DNA of 32,846 nt from assembly GCA_002224055.1 (NCBI GenBank), contig AZLU01000333.1, forward strand, positions 1-32,846. The letters are read 5' to 3'. The notes beneath the pieces are model-generated. The model saw only the letters and a program-made list of their open reading frames with translations, made no database searches and was not told the origin of the DNA. A program made the translations under genes and the position numbers. Positions 1-10,774 of the stretch are shown here, piece after piece (the stretch's first letter is position 1; each line of letters starts with the position of its first letter). The DNA is from Pezizomycotina sp. ARF18. Its lineage: Eukaryota > Ascomycota.

Positions 1-416
1 AAATCATCTTCACGGACCATAGCGACATGTCTGAAGCGGAGGTCGGCGTAGGTTTATCTGGAGCGAGCGCTCGGTCTGGATGACCTTGTCGGCGACTGGC
101 TATATCGGGATGAGAAGTTGTACCGGCGGCGGGGGACCCTGGGCGTATAAGACGGAGTCGACGGTGCATCCGATGCAGTGCAGGATCCAGGCGGCGATGG
201 TAAGGTATTCGCTGGCGCCGAAGGCTGGGTACCTTGCGTATATCGGAGCAGGACGAGAAGAAACGCTAGGGCGCAGACTACCCACTCGATGGCCTTCAGA
301 GAAGGAGAAGAAGAGCGGAGGTTAGCTAAGACTCAAAGGAATAGTATGGTCCCACGATACGTAGGGATAAGCAATGTTTCAACACTTACTATTCCCGTAG
401 ACTCTTGAAAAGCCAT
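1..416 (-). CDS. Fungal rhodopsin-like (Pth11-type) 7TM protein, N-terminal part
   Basis: Partial integral membrane protein running off the left edge. Exon 1 (416-390) reads MAFQESTGI. A 96-nt intron (389-294) has donor GTAAGT, a GCTAAC branch-point match and acceptor AG. Exon 2 (from 293) continues in frame with AIEWVVCALAFLLVLLR, a first membrane helix. After a one-base shift near 238-243 it reads IYARYPAFGASEYLTIAAW, then a second helix ending DSVLYAQG. The order helix, (I/L)YAR-x-(3-5)-FG-x-(D/E)-(D/Y), helix is the start of the fungal rhodopsin-like domain (Fung_rhodopsin, PF20684), which includes Pth11-related receptors. Below about position 135 the frame is uncertain. Family members are plasma-membrane proteins, mostly without known ligand; a receptor role here is inference. 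The start is chosen because the ATG, donor and acceptor together give an in-frame phase-0 junction. A second member lies at 4980-6377 on the same strand. Confidence 0.72.
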
Positions 417-3302
417 GAGGTGAGATGCAGAAAAACGATTTGAACGCGATGGCTATGAATCCTGTTATCACGAAGTTTAAATGAATGTTGAATGCAACAG
501 CGTAACTTTCAGGAAAGAAAGTCCAGAGTTTTTTCAGAACTCTCTTTGAGGATACCATCGTTACTTTGTCTCCTTAAAATATCTTCACTATATATTCTTC
601 CTCAAAGGAGGTGAGGAGCACTGTAAATAAAATATTTTTCTTCTCAGAATAATACCAAGAATCACTAGCTCGCGGTGCCGTGGTCGCCTAGGAACTAGGA
701 TATTTCTCAGTTCACTACCGAAAATTCGCCTCTGACATCATTTTATTAGCCCAGTTGAGCACCGGATCGCCAGAGAACCATGTCTATAGCTTGCAGAGTT
801 TGCAGATTTGGCCAGAACCATGCGATTTTCGAAACGAAACAGATCCGTTCCTCACTGCACTACACTATTGAACCTCTCCAAATCCTTCGGTCGAGGACAG
901 AGCCGAGGAGGTTTTTAGTGGGAGATGATTAATGCGGACGTTCTTTGGCGAGGCTGATCAGCAAACCGTGCTTGCCGTGGTCTGGTGCGATACTGCATGG
1001 CCGTTAGGGGCTAAAGTTAGAGGGGTGCCTGGTGGCCAAAGCACCTAGAGTTTATAAGTTCCATCACCATTCCTAAAGCCAGTAGCTGGAGGAAACGAGG
1101 GGATCGTAGTATGCAGATTTCAACAAAAGGATGCATTTTAATAGATGTAGGCAAATAGACTAGAGCATTCTACTCGTCGAGGGTTCGGGATTCACCGGAT
1201 TCGATTCACCGTCTTTCTACTCCCTCCCGCGGCGTAAATTTTCGTCGAGCCACCATAGCGAGATCAATGGCACAAATTGGTAATAATTTAGAGACAACCC
1301 CTTACAGAGTAAAACCAAGCTTATCTTACCTTGCTGCCTACTGGATCTCGCAAGTCCTGCGCCATACGCCGCGAGTCGCAACTCGATGATTGTGTGAGCC
1401 GTGCGACGTATTGACGAGAATTACTAGATTGCCGTGCTATTTTGCGAACATTGCGAACATCTTGATTAGCTGTGTGGTTGAATAAATCTTCCTAGTTCAA
1501 TTTAAAGAAACACGAGGGTTTAATCACGATCCTCGAAAATCTCGAAGTTGAGTTCCGAGTATTTGCTAGAATGTATTCGACGGATATGGCCACGGTGTCG
1601 TGATCTAATTCAGAAATAAGAAAAAGTAATAACTGACTATTGAATCAATAAAGTTACAAGTCATTGATACTCTGTTTGTACTGCTATTTGCAGATTCTTG
1701 AGAAAGAAAGGACCAGGTTCAAGATGCCAAGCTCATATAACGCGCTGTACAATTGCAGTCTCTCAAGCTGGGGGCAATCTCTCAAAGTTCTTTGTTGCCT
1801 CTTTCGCGCAAAGTCTTTCAGTTTCTGCGGTCTTATTAGAGTATTCACGCCTTGGCTTTCCCATGCCCCTATACGATAGTAAGTATAGACTTCAAGTTGA
1901 GTATAGGTTTTACGTAGGAAATCACATATTCCTCTGGACTTGGGTGGGTTTGAGGTGCGAGAGATTGAGGAGACCGAGTCAAAACGTGCGTCTTGTATTC
2001 CTCTAACTTATCATATCGAGCAATTTAGGACATTAGTGCTACAACACCACCCTAAGTACGGAGCGTAAGGCAAACGCTATCACCATGAGGCTCCTATCAG
2101 GATAAGAATTATTAAAACACAGTTACAACTTTGGGTGCGGGCTAAATATTCGTTTGTACAATTTGGTTTGTTTTTATACGCACACATTGGCGTGGTTTGA
2201 TATCTATTGCCCATTATGGTGTGATACATTCCCTGTTTATCTACGATCCCATATCATAAGTCATGGCTCTGCGCTTATGGAGGAGAGGGTTAAAACGTGG
2301 ATCTGTCGAATTTAGATATGAGCATATTCAGTCCTCTTAACCGACTTTTGGGGAGGGTGACTAGCTTGCGATACTATAGCTTAGCGTGGAGAATTCCGGC
2401 AAAGCCCTGCGCGAATAAACTACTAATGAATACCGGAAAATGTATCAGATCTAGCGAGATACATAGGCGGTCTCAGTCCAAGCGAGATTGAAGATAACAT
2501 CCTGCTAGAAGCTATATTTCTATCAAACGAGGTGGTTTATACTATATTCTTCTGCCGTTAAATTGTACACAAGCGTAGACGAGGCGCTTGGCATCCGGGG
2601 GCAATTTGAGGGTGATCAGTCATGGCATAGCCGTTCAAATTCCAAACTGGACGTTTCCGGCAATAACCAGCTTCAGTTTCGGAGCATAAGTGATGAACGA
2701 TCGAGTTTCATAATGTTCCCTAGATATAAAATGAATTCTGAAAGTAGATCAAAAGCTACAGAAACTATAGTTTGTAAATTATTCGTTCCATGCCGCGCCA
2801 TATCTGAAAATGATCCCTCCAGTGCAAGATTGTAGATCAATCTCTGTTATACACGTCGTATAGATTCTTTTGTTCTTTATTATTATAGAATTTCGCAACA
2901 TACCGTCTTTAATATCAATACTGCGTCTACTGGCTTCGCACAGCAGTATCCTCCATTATAGCAGCACCAACTGCTACTTCCACCACTTACAAGCAACAAA
3001 CACGACTTTCCGCTCTTCAAATTTCCAGGGGATGCTCCTGGCAGTCACGATGCGATATCACAGCCGGAGCAATGGGAAAATATTAAACTGCTACAAAGGA
3101 TTTCCTAATAATAAGCCGTCCTATTGGTCCATGGCACTTTCAATTCTCATGTTCTGTGGGACAAGAACGGAATCGTAATATTACTTACAAAACCACGGGT
3201 ACGATCCTTGCACGCTCGACTTGCATAAGTATCTTGCTTTCTTGGAAACCAGTTGAAGTTATATAAGCTAATCTCCTATAAGCTCATTCATCGACGGGTG
3301 AC
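417..3302. other. Gene-poor stretch, nothing recognised
   Basis: About 2.9 kb with stop codons scattered in all frames. The longest readings (about 100 codons near 1698-2006 and 2870-3178) have no recognisable motif, no composition shift and no convincing splice pattern. The first few hundred bases would hold the promoter of the minus-strand rhodopsin-like gene, but no TATA or CCAAT element stands out. Confidence 0.6.
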
Positions 3303-3925
3303 ATGCAGACAAACGGGCGCCCACGCTGCCTATGCTATGCACCTCGTACACCAACGGGCCCGGCGGAAACACACGATCACCGTCATTTCCACTCCCAGGG
3401 CAACCGAATACTCAATGGGCCCTTCGCTTCTGGCCATCCACCGCGAGGTTGCTTCAGGGGGCTTCATCGCTCTCGCGCCGGACTTCCACGGCGGACCCTA
3501 AGGCACTTGCAAATGGTTCTGCAAGAACGACTGGAACAAATGCGTCGCGTCGCTGTGGCAGCAGCGCGAAGACTCGCAGCTAATGCAGGCGCTCAACCTC
3601 TATGGCAACCAGGCTTTCGTCAACACGGCGGCGATTTACTCGGGCGCTGACACGTCGTCCCACGTCTACTGGTAGCCTCGCGTTGCAGGGTGCGACCGTG
3701 ATCAAGTCACAAGACGTTTGCCCAACCGCGCCGTTTTCATCGCGGTATAACGAACGACGTGGTGTGTGGAAGGTCGTCCTGGATGCCCTTGCAAACGGCG
3801 GGATCGCCAGCGCGACTCGAGTCACGGATGCTATCAAGAAAATCGATGCCCAGGTGGGGCCAGCGGTAACCCGTATGTTCGCAGAAGAACAGATCGTTCC
3901 CGAGTCCGTTGTCGATCCCTGTTGA
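3303..3925 (+). CDS. Unrecognised GC-richer gene or relic with broken frame
   Basis: A GC-richer island with coding character in at least two frames. Frame 1 gives TEYSMGPSLLAIHREVASGG then FIALAPDFHGGP, a TAA at 3499-3501, then in the same frame TCKWFCKNDWNKC, a Gln-rich stretch, QALNLYGNQAFVNTAAIYSG and HVYW before a TAG near 3673. Another frame then reads QGATVIKSQDVCPTAPF, VWKVVLDALANGGIASATRV and DAIKKIDAQVGPAVTRM, ending VVDPC at a TGA (3923-3925). The segment GGFIALAPDFHGG resembles the strand-turn of alpha/beta hydrolases, but no GxSxG nucleophile elbow is visible, so no function is assigned. The Cys-containing segments would suit a secreted protein, but no signal peptide could be fixed. 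The in-frame TAA may be a real inactivating change. The start is unresolved. Confidence 0.45.
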
Positions 3926-4979
3926 GAGTAAGTAACATCCCATCTTGCGCTGATAGAGAGCGGAAAACCAATGATATTCATGCTCGAATCCACGATAAAA
4001 TCGACACTGGTACAATTTTGCTACACTGAGACGCCGCGCTATCACTGCGGAACCCACCTTGAGCTCGTACGCCATCCCTTCGAATCAGGCGAGCGCTACA
4101 CTACAGTCTAATCCAGAAGTTCCAGATGTACAATATGAATACGCCGGAGCGGGCTCGAGCACATTATAGACTAAAGTAGAAGATTCTTTGAATTAGATAT
4201 CCAAAGCGACACGACTGATATGATACGCAGCGAAGCAATAGAATTACTTCGTAACGATACATACTTCATTCCGGTGAAGATTTTGGGCAAATAATCTCCA
4301 ACCGTGCAATAAAAAACTTGATAATCTTTTTAGTATCTCTCCGCTAATCTATTGATACGTCTTCGGAGGGTTCCGAGACTGCTGATAAATGCTTGCCATA
4401 AGCAAAAAAACAAAATTCGGTATAGCTTATTGTTTTGCATAATTTTTTCTGCAGGTCTCAAATGCCGGGCAAGCCTGTATCACGATGAAAGGATCGACTT
4501 TCGATAGGTTCCGAGCAATAGGAGGACGGAATTTGCCCCGCTTCTCGGTAATTTCGTTTAGGCTAAACAAACTTGCAGCCGCCTGCTGCAGAAGCAACGA
4601 CGCAGGAACACAAGGTGTGTCTAGTCAAACTTCACACTGTTGGCTTAGAGTGTCGGATGTTTCGCCTATGTCGTGCTATACTAACTACATGGTTTCCCCC
4701 CTTCGCTCAATATTCAGTTGTATTTTAAGGTGTACGTTGATGATTGGCTTTTGTAGAACTCCAAGAAGCACAATTAGAATGAAGTGAGATCCACGTATTA
4801 AATCCATAGGGGTATCGTCGGTGTAAGTGTTCCTGCCTGCCTGCCTACTCTATCCTCAGGCCACATTGACCACAGTCCGCTGTAAAACACAAGTTCGCAT
4901 TGCTTGTTCATCTGAAATTTTACATATTTCTATCTAATCTCATTATTCGTCATATGCCAGTGACAAACTCTCTGGCAAG
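3926..4979. other. Gene-poor AT-rich stretch
   Basis: About 1 kb, AT-rich between roughly 4180 and 4460. A 100-codon plus-strand reading at 4485-4787 shows no recognisable motif. A short CCTG microsatellite lies at 4832-4846. The right part would be the 3' flank of the minus-strand rhodopsin-like gene. Confidence 0.55.
4832..4846. repeat. CCTG tetranucleotide microsatellite
   Basis: Three full CCTG units plus CCT in otherwise unremarkable intergenic DNA. Confidence 0.8.
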
Positions 4980-6377
4980 CTATAAGTCGTCCTCGAAAAT
5001 CTCCATCTGAACTTCCTGTGACGGCTCTACGCGGACAGCAGCTAGCTCCTCTACTGTCGTCACCCTTAACGCATAGCTCTTCCTTGCCCCTTTGTTATCC
5101 GAGGCTCTTTCCCTGATATACCTTCTTATCGTGGGTAAACACGTCGTAATCTGCGCCACGGCCATTTCAACGGACTGACACGTCGCGATCGTGGCGCCAT
5201 TGGCGTAAACTCCTGCGAAAGCTAAAATGAACCGGATGAAGCTGAAAAAAACTACGGTGAATCCGAGAGAGAACATTATTATGGGGCCGGTTTTGTCGCC
5301 TTTGAGTGCTGGTAGCAAGAAGAATGGAGGATATAAACTAAAAAAGGTGAGATCATGGTGTATCAGTATGATATAGCCTAGAGTAGAATCGATAGCGAGT
5401 TTTTGTAAGACATACTAAGTGTATCCGATGAGGCATTCAAAGCATTTACGAACATATACTAGATAGGCGTATAAGTTTACCTGAGATGTCTACAGTCGGA
5501 ACTTGACCAAAGATGGGAAAGCAGAAACCATGAAGAAGAAAAGAGAACAAAAAAAAATGTACAGGAAAAAAGGAAAAGAAACAGGTTCTCACAAGGCGGG
5601 TATTAGACGAGACCATGCAACGGCTATCTGCATCTTTCGACCTGGAACGAAACTATCAGCAAAACGCTAATGAGAACTGATTTTTAGAGGGGGCTGTACC
5701 AATTTGACCGCATAGGTTGACACCAAAGCAGATAAAGAAGAAATTTGAAATATATGCCGACACTACAACGAATGTCGTAACGTTCAGCGCGAGGCGTAGC
5801 CTGTTCAAAGATGCAGGGAATAGTCGGCGGTAGTTGAGTAGAAAGACGAGCTTCATGAAAAGTGGTCGAGCTGTAACAATAGCGTATGAGCGAAGATAGC
5901 TGCGCCAGTGATCCGAACGCGGATGGTTAGCTTTTACAGGATCAGAACCTAATGGTTGTAAGCTTTAAAACGGTGCAAGTGATGTATACCTTAAGGCCTT
6001 TCACTAAATCATTCTTATTAGTTATGAAGTCTTCGAACGCTGGTTCAGCTTTGTTCAGTCCAAAGAGAAGCCCAGGGTTTGTTAAATCCCCAATGCCCAT
6101 ATAGTAGTCATAAAGAACATGGGGGACGAATAATAACCATGAAATTACTAGACAAACATGACGCATAAAACCTGTGAGACGAAGGCGAGCGTAAAGATTC
6201 GCTGAAATAAATAGGAGGGAATGACGCAGCAAATCGAGCCAGCGATCTGTAGTAGAAATTCACCGCGTTAGCTATCTGCTTTGGCTTTAATCTATAGCGA
6301 GGCAGCCCAAAATATCCAAAATACTAATACGAGAATATTTACCACTGCGCCACACGATCAACGTACGCTACCAACAT
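4980..6377 (-). CDS. Fungal rhodopsin-like (Pth11-type) 7TM protein, multi-exon
   Basis: Second member of the fungal rhodopsin-like family. Proposed exons: about 6246-5990 (acceptor CTACAG, donor GTATAC), about 5870-5640, and 5337-4980 (acceptor TTTTTTTAG). Exon 2 reads AGSICCVIPSYLF, a one-base shift, then ISANLYARLRLTGF and the helix VISWLLFVPHVLYDYYMGIG. Exon 3 reads MKLVFLLNYRRLFPASLNRL and then a helix including FVVVSAYISNFFFICFGVN. The last exon reads YPPFFLLPALKGDK, the helix GPIIMFSLGFTVVFFSFIRF, then ATCQSVEMAVAQITTCLPTI and a basic cytosolic tail ending FEDDL before the stop. YRRLFP and the C-terminal E-x-x-(V/A)-(A/V)-x-I-x-x-CLPT-(I/L)-R pattern are typical of the family. The start is uncertain: ATG at 6377 (MLVAYVDRVAQ) followed by donor GTAAAT near 6342 is one option but would give a stop at the junction as sequenced. 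The third intron boundary (between about 5640 and 5338) is not resolved. Confidence 0.75.
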
Positions 6378-7265
6378 TACGTCTCTACTATCAGTGTAAC
6401 TCGGAAGTTTCGTGAAGTTGAGAGATTTGTAGAAATGGATCTTGGTTTTATTTATAGGAAATCTTATTGTAAAACTCCAAGGAGGATATAGACTTTCGGC
6501 AAGTTTATAGAACCAAATGCGGTGAAACATCCACGTTTTATATTCTCCGAACCAAGGTTACCTCGCCTATAAGTGGATCTTCGTGACGTTATGACCGAGA
6601 AACAAATTATTTTGTAGTTTTTGTGCCGTTCGATGCGGTTCGTTCGCGGTGGAGTTCTGCCTACCGACGGAATCTCTACGGAATACCCAAAAGAGCGCGC
6701 CAGTATTTCGAAACGAGACATGCAGCGGGACAGCCCACCTCTCAAGATTGGAAGGGCGAAATAATACCGGCTAGATGTTAACTCTGCTAAGCTTGCTGGA
6801 ATCGCCTAATGTGCCTTCAAGTGTCTGGAGACCGGGACGGGGGCCACTCAATTACTGTCGCTGAAAATTACTGAGAGACATGTCACACGTTTATTAAACG
6901 TTTAAACAATAATAATAATCGAGAAAAAGGTAGAAAAGAGATATTATTGTTTCGCACAAATAATTATCCACTTGTAGTGTAACCCGTGCTGAACGTAGCA
7001 TCACCAAGTATGCCTCCTGGAACGACGGCGCCGCTTATGATTCATGCCTATGAGGCTATAAGGCCATATGGTGGCTCTTTCGTGGGGGTTCGGGCTGCAT
7101 CCCCGACGTCCTCCGTTGTTCCGGGATTGAATATTTTAGGCCAATTTTTCCGAGCGAGGAACGATTTTAATTTTAATTTTAATTTACAGGGCATTTAGCG
7201 TGGGTAGTCTTGGCGGTGAATTTAAATGAGCCATGATTAAATAATAAATATATAATATTAAAATA
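6378..7265. other. Intergenic stretch 5' of the rhodopsin-like gene
   Basis: No gene recognised. A 93-codon minus-strand reading (6745-6464) has no recognisable motif. A 70-codon plus-strand reading at 6986-7198 ends in a TTTTAA hexamer repeat (about 7165-7187). AT content rises towards the hAT relic, and part of this stretch could be decayed transposon DNA. Confidence 0.5.
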
Positions 7266-7679
7266 ATGACTTATAATTATTTAAGTATACCGGCATCGAG
7301 TGCAGCTGTTGAATCACAATTTTCAATAGCTGCTATCTCGTGGCTCGAATATATACAAGAAAAAGCAGAGACGTGCAATAGAAGACGACGGCGTATTCAG
7401 GGCACTTTGTGGAGAGAGGATAGACGGCACGCGCCGGTTAAGCCTTGCTTGGCCGTTCTTCTCTCGACATTGAAACCTTGGACTGCGTTGAAGGTTCAAA
7501 TCCGACAATTTCATGATTTATCTGTGCGTTATCATAAATGCCATTTGGAGTATGCCATATTGCATTTGGAGATCAACAGTGAAATGCAGCAACGAGAATA
7601 CATACGGATGCATATGCCAGTGGCTAATCTTCGTGGGAAATATTTACTCGACCAAGCCATACTCTTCCGCGCGAAATAA
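7266..7679 (+). mobile_element. hAT-family transposase C-terminal relic
   Basis: The reading opening at 7266 contains YLSIPASSAAVESQFS (about 7278-7325). This closely matches the conserved core of the hAT C-terminal dimerisation region (Dimer_Tnp_hAT, PF05699), usually (Y/F)LSIPA(S/T)S-x-x-(S/V)E-x-xFS. After FS the family normally continues with a K/R-rich stretch and N-R-L-S-P. Here a K/R-rich RKSRD appears only in another frame, so the reading is probably shifted. Residues downstream to 7679 are not recognisably hAT. No catalytic region and no terminal inverted repeats were found, so this is a decayed fragment on the plus strand. Similar elements in ascomycetes include Restless. Confidence 0.55.
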
Positions 7680-9000
7680 CTAAATACTTGAAGCCTACAA
7701 CAAGTATCAAAATAGATTGGGAGTTGTAGTGCCGGCGAAAGTTTTGATCAACGACACGCAAACCGTTCTTCCAGAACATGCATTTTGCCTTATCTTGGCG
7801 GTGGGTTGAATGCCGTAATGGTAGTGCTTGTAGGTAATAATTCATTAAGTAACTGGCGGTAGGACGTTGTCAGCACATTTACAGAACAGCAAACAACCTA
7901 CTTCTCCGACCAGCTAAAAATCTTACCTACGTGAAAGCCTTTGTTCAAGAACCGCGTTAACCACGAGATTTATTCATCCGCACCCCTGCAGGCGGGACGA
8001 TTCACTGTCAGTACCGAAGCTTCATTCTTGTGCAAACAAGGCTAGCAGGAGCGAACGTAAGATCATTTTATACTAATTCCGATTTCTAATACGTTTGTTT
8101 GCACATTAATAGGGTGTGGTAACAAAAGTATAGAGGCGAAGTTTGCGTCTCTATGCTCTTATTCACTGCCATTGATTCTGCCCTCGAGCCCTGAAGCGAC
8201 GATGGATGGATATAACTTAAAGCTAAGGAAGCTCCACCCCTTAGTAAAACTTAAATACTGATTACACCTTTCGGTTACATACATAGATTGACTGGAGGCA
8301 CCTAAGAGCTTTTCCAGCGCCCGCAGTCGAACAATTCGAGCATGCATCTTCTCTGTGCACGACGCTGGCATCGCGACATCTCCAAAAATTATCGAAGCCA
8401 TCAGATAGTTCTCCACACTTTTCTAAATATCAACTACTCTTCTCGTTGAAGACCGCGTAGGACAGATCGATGATCACAGCGGCACCAGAAATCGCCAGAG
8501 AACAGCAGTAACATAATTACGTACATCGCTCCCGACAACACCTGGGTTATATTGAAGTGAGGGTGGGAGCGCCTTAACTTGTGAGCAAGGGAAGACATGT
8601 GTGGCGCGGTTCAGAGGGACGGATAGACAGGCATTCTGCGCCACGTCCGGCGGCGTTCAGGACAGTCCCCCTCTAACAAATGCGTGAATTCGTACGACTC
8701 TAACCATGGGAACGCCTCTGAAAGTTGCAACTTTGATGAGAGCCTGGAAGAATGCTTACGGGTTGGATAAGATGGTAAGTTTACCGCGATATCGGAGCCA
8801 ACCCCCCTCATCTAAATCTGTTGACTGAACTGAAGAGGAGAAGATAAATAGAAAGAGGACGCAAGAAAGTTAAAGGAATTGGCATTAGCTTGAGAGCAGT
8901 TTCTAGAAAAGAAAGCTAAAATAAAAGAAAGAAGAAAGAAAGAGGAAAAATTTACTAAACATTCAACAATTAAAGCACGGAGCAGTCTCTGCCGTATTGT
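7680..9000. other. Gene-poor stretch, nothing recognised
   Basis: No coding region supported. Short minus-strand readings (8416-8159, 8811-8611) carry no motif. The last 150 bases (about 8830-8960) are very purine-rich, with GAAAGAA and AGAAAG runs, and lead into the single-pass membrane protein gene; they could be its leader or an intron. Confidence 0.5.
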
Positions 9001-9580
9001 GGTACGTTCAAGTTCCCCGAGTGGGTGCCACAACCTTCAGTTGTGTGGGTTCGAACGCAACGTCCGTCCAGACTGTTTTACTGCCTATGCCGGGCAAGGG
9101 CAATCTGCGCGTGCCTGGTCCACCATCAGCGCGACGCCGACGGCAAAAGCAAGCCCGAAAAATACCGAAACCGCCTTATCAGCTTCCCTGCAAACGCTTC
9201 GTCCAGCACCCTCATCAACATCCTCCTCTGCCCTCTTTCGAGCACCCGTCGGCTTAATCATCGGCGGCACCTTAGGCGCGCTAGCTATAATCGCTCTTAC
9301 AATTTTAGGGCCATCGCCCTGATTGTGCGCGACAGGCGGCGCGGGAGGCAGTGGACGTCGGCGGCAGGCTCGTGACCGTATCTCCCTCCCGTTGGATTCC
9401 CGCCGCGCCACCGTCGCGACCAGATACGATTATCAGCACGGCAGCGGGTCAATCTCTGGAGAAATAACAATCTGTCGATAGAAATGCCGATCGTGCATTC
9501 GAGGCCTTCGACTGGTCGGTCAGCAGCTGGACCTGAGGGAAACTGAGCGCACTACGACATTCCAAGAGCTCTACGCCTGA
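9001..9580 (+). CDS. Ser/Thr-rich single-pass membrane protein
   Basis: Reconstructed from overlapping frames. An extracellular part reads YCGTFKFPEW, TTFSCVGSNATSVQT and, in another frame, FTAYAGQGQSARAWSTISA. It is followed by a Ser/Thr/Pro-rich stalk (SSTSSS). One strongly hydrophobic helix follows, VGLIIGGTLGALAIIALTIL (about 9247-9307), shifted by one base into AIALIVRDRRRGRQW, a basic stop-transfer sequence. The cytosolic tail is visible in pieces: EMPIVHSRPSTGRSAAGPE, a one-base shift, then ETERTTTFQELYA and TGA at 9578-9580. This layout (Cys-containing ectodomain, Ser/Thr stalk, one helix, RxRRR, polar tail) is common in fungal wall-sensor-like and other single-pass surface proteins, but no WSC or named domain is recognised. 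An acceptor-like GAGCAG lies just upstream of the first coding-like segment, so at least one 5' exon is probably missing from this call. Confidence 0.5.
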
Positions 9581-9969
9581 GAATAACATGCGATTGGCGG
9601 TTAAAAATCGATAGCAAATCTAAGCGTAATGATGTCAGCACGAACGTACTCCACCTGCACGCCTCCGATATAGGCATCTAACGATAGCGCCGAGATATAG
9701 TTGGGCAATGTAACGCGTGTGAAGGCAGCACAACTGCACTGGACCACCGGTTGTTTAACCCGATTAGTCCTTTGCATTTCAGGCACCTAGAAACTCTTTA
9801 ATTATATATTGCCCATGGGCTCAAACATACTTCCCAGCCTGCGCCCAACATAACGAGGATGTAGCCATATGTCGTCTAAGAAACGATCGGAATAGACTGG
9901 AAAATTGTCGAAATCCCTGAATTTTCACTCGAATAGCTAGCTAAATCGTGATCCTTAGATCACCAGCTT

Positions 9970-10080
9970 ATAAAAAAAAAAAAATAAAAAAAAACCTATA
10001 ACCCTATTTAACTAGAAAAACTAATAAAAAAAAATAAATTAAAAATAAAATAAAATAAAATAAAATAAAAATAAAATTAA
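9970..10080. repeat. A-rich low-complexity block with TAAAA repeats
   Basis: Almost only A and T, with A10-A12 runs and a tandem run of TAAAA pentamers around 10043-10075. Confidence 0.85.
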
Positions 10081-10385
10081 ATCAGAATCATTAAAAAAGC
10101 TATATAGTTAGAAGGGTCGCCTTGCTTATTGACCCTGGTACTGGTAAATTATCTGTGAGTCCTTCGATCGTTACATGAATTTACAATGAAGCTATATATA
10201 TGTATCAAGTGTTTTCCCCGCTCCCTAGCTATTATTCCTATGTAATCTGGACAAATGAAAGAAATTATACGTACTTGAGAAACTAAAGATTATTCGGGAA
10301 CGACAGACGGGGTCAGCTCACTACTAACGTAGCTATCGTGAGCAATAACGTAGGGATTGCAACGAACATGCCAACAAGAAGGTAG

Positions 10386-10413
10386 AAATAACTTCGAACA
10401 AATAACTTCGAAC
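10386..10413. repeat. Perfect 14-bp tandem duplication
   Basis: The 14-mer AAATAACTTCGAAC occurs twice back to back with no mismatch. Confidence 0.85.
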
Positions 10414-10498
10414 AGGAGGAAAATATAAATACACGTTCAAATAGAATCTCCTCTCCATTGTAATGCCTTCTCGCCTTTCTCTACTTCCTAATTCTTCC

Positions 10499-10539
10499 TT
10501 TTTTTTTTTTTTTTTTTTTTTTGAAAAAAAAAAAAAAAA
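10499..10539. repeat. T24-G-A16 inverted homopolymer tract
   Basis: A run of 24 T, a single G and 16 A. The two arms are perfectly complementary over at least 16 bp and could form a hairpin or cruciform. It could also be a junction of two oppositely oriented A-tailed retroelement ends. Confidence 0.85.
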
Positions 10540-10774
10540 GCCTGTTAAATAGGCCTCGGAAAATGAAAATGGTCCTAGCTAGCTCCCTGAAATTCATGAT
10601 CAATAGCATACAAATAATATCAAAGCAGTAAAAGGAAATTTCGAAAGCGTCAGAAGTCCCTTTAGCATTTTTCAAACAACTACCGGAATCTCCAGTTGGA
10701 AATTTTTTTTTTTTTCTTTAACTGTCGCTGCACACGCAAAAAGTGAGGTACTTTCGCGAACAGTCTTTCACCTG

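Larger units (their letters stand above)
9581..10774. other. AT-rich intergenic stretch with homopolymers
   Basis: No gene recognised. It holds an A-rich low-complexity block at about 9970-10080 with repeated TAAAA pentamers, a perfect 14-bp tandem duplication at 10386-10413, and the T24-G-A16 tract at 10499-10539. The right end is the 3' flank of the minus-strand secreted-protein gene. Confidence 0.65.

Noticed and set aside
3580-3993. Minus-strand reading of 137 codons
   Set aside because: It overlaps the plus-strand coding island, which has the more protein-like residues; likely a shadow.
7430-7515. tRNA candidate around a GGTTCAAATCC sequence
   Set aside because: The T-loop-like sequence is present, but no matching D arm, anticodon stem or acceptor pairing could be built.
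9040-9062. tRNA T-arm-like GGGTTCGAACGC
   Set aside because: It lies in the single-pass membrane protein coding region and no other tRNA arms are present.
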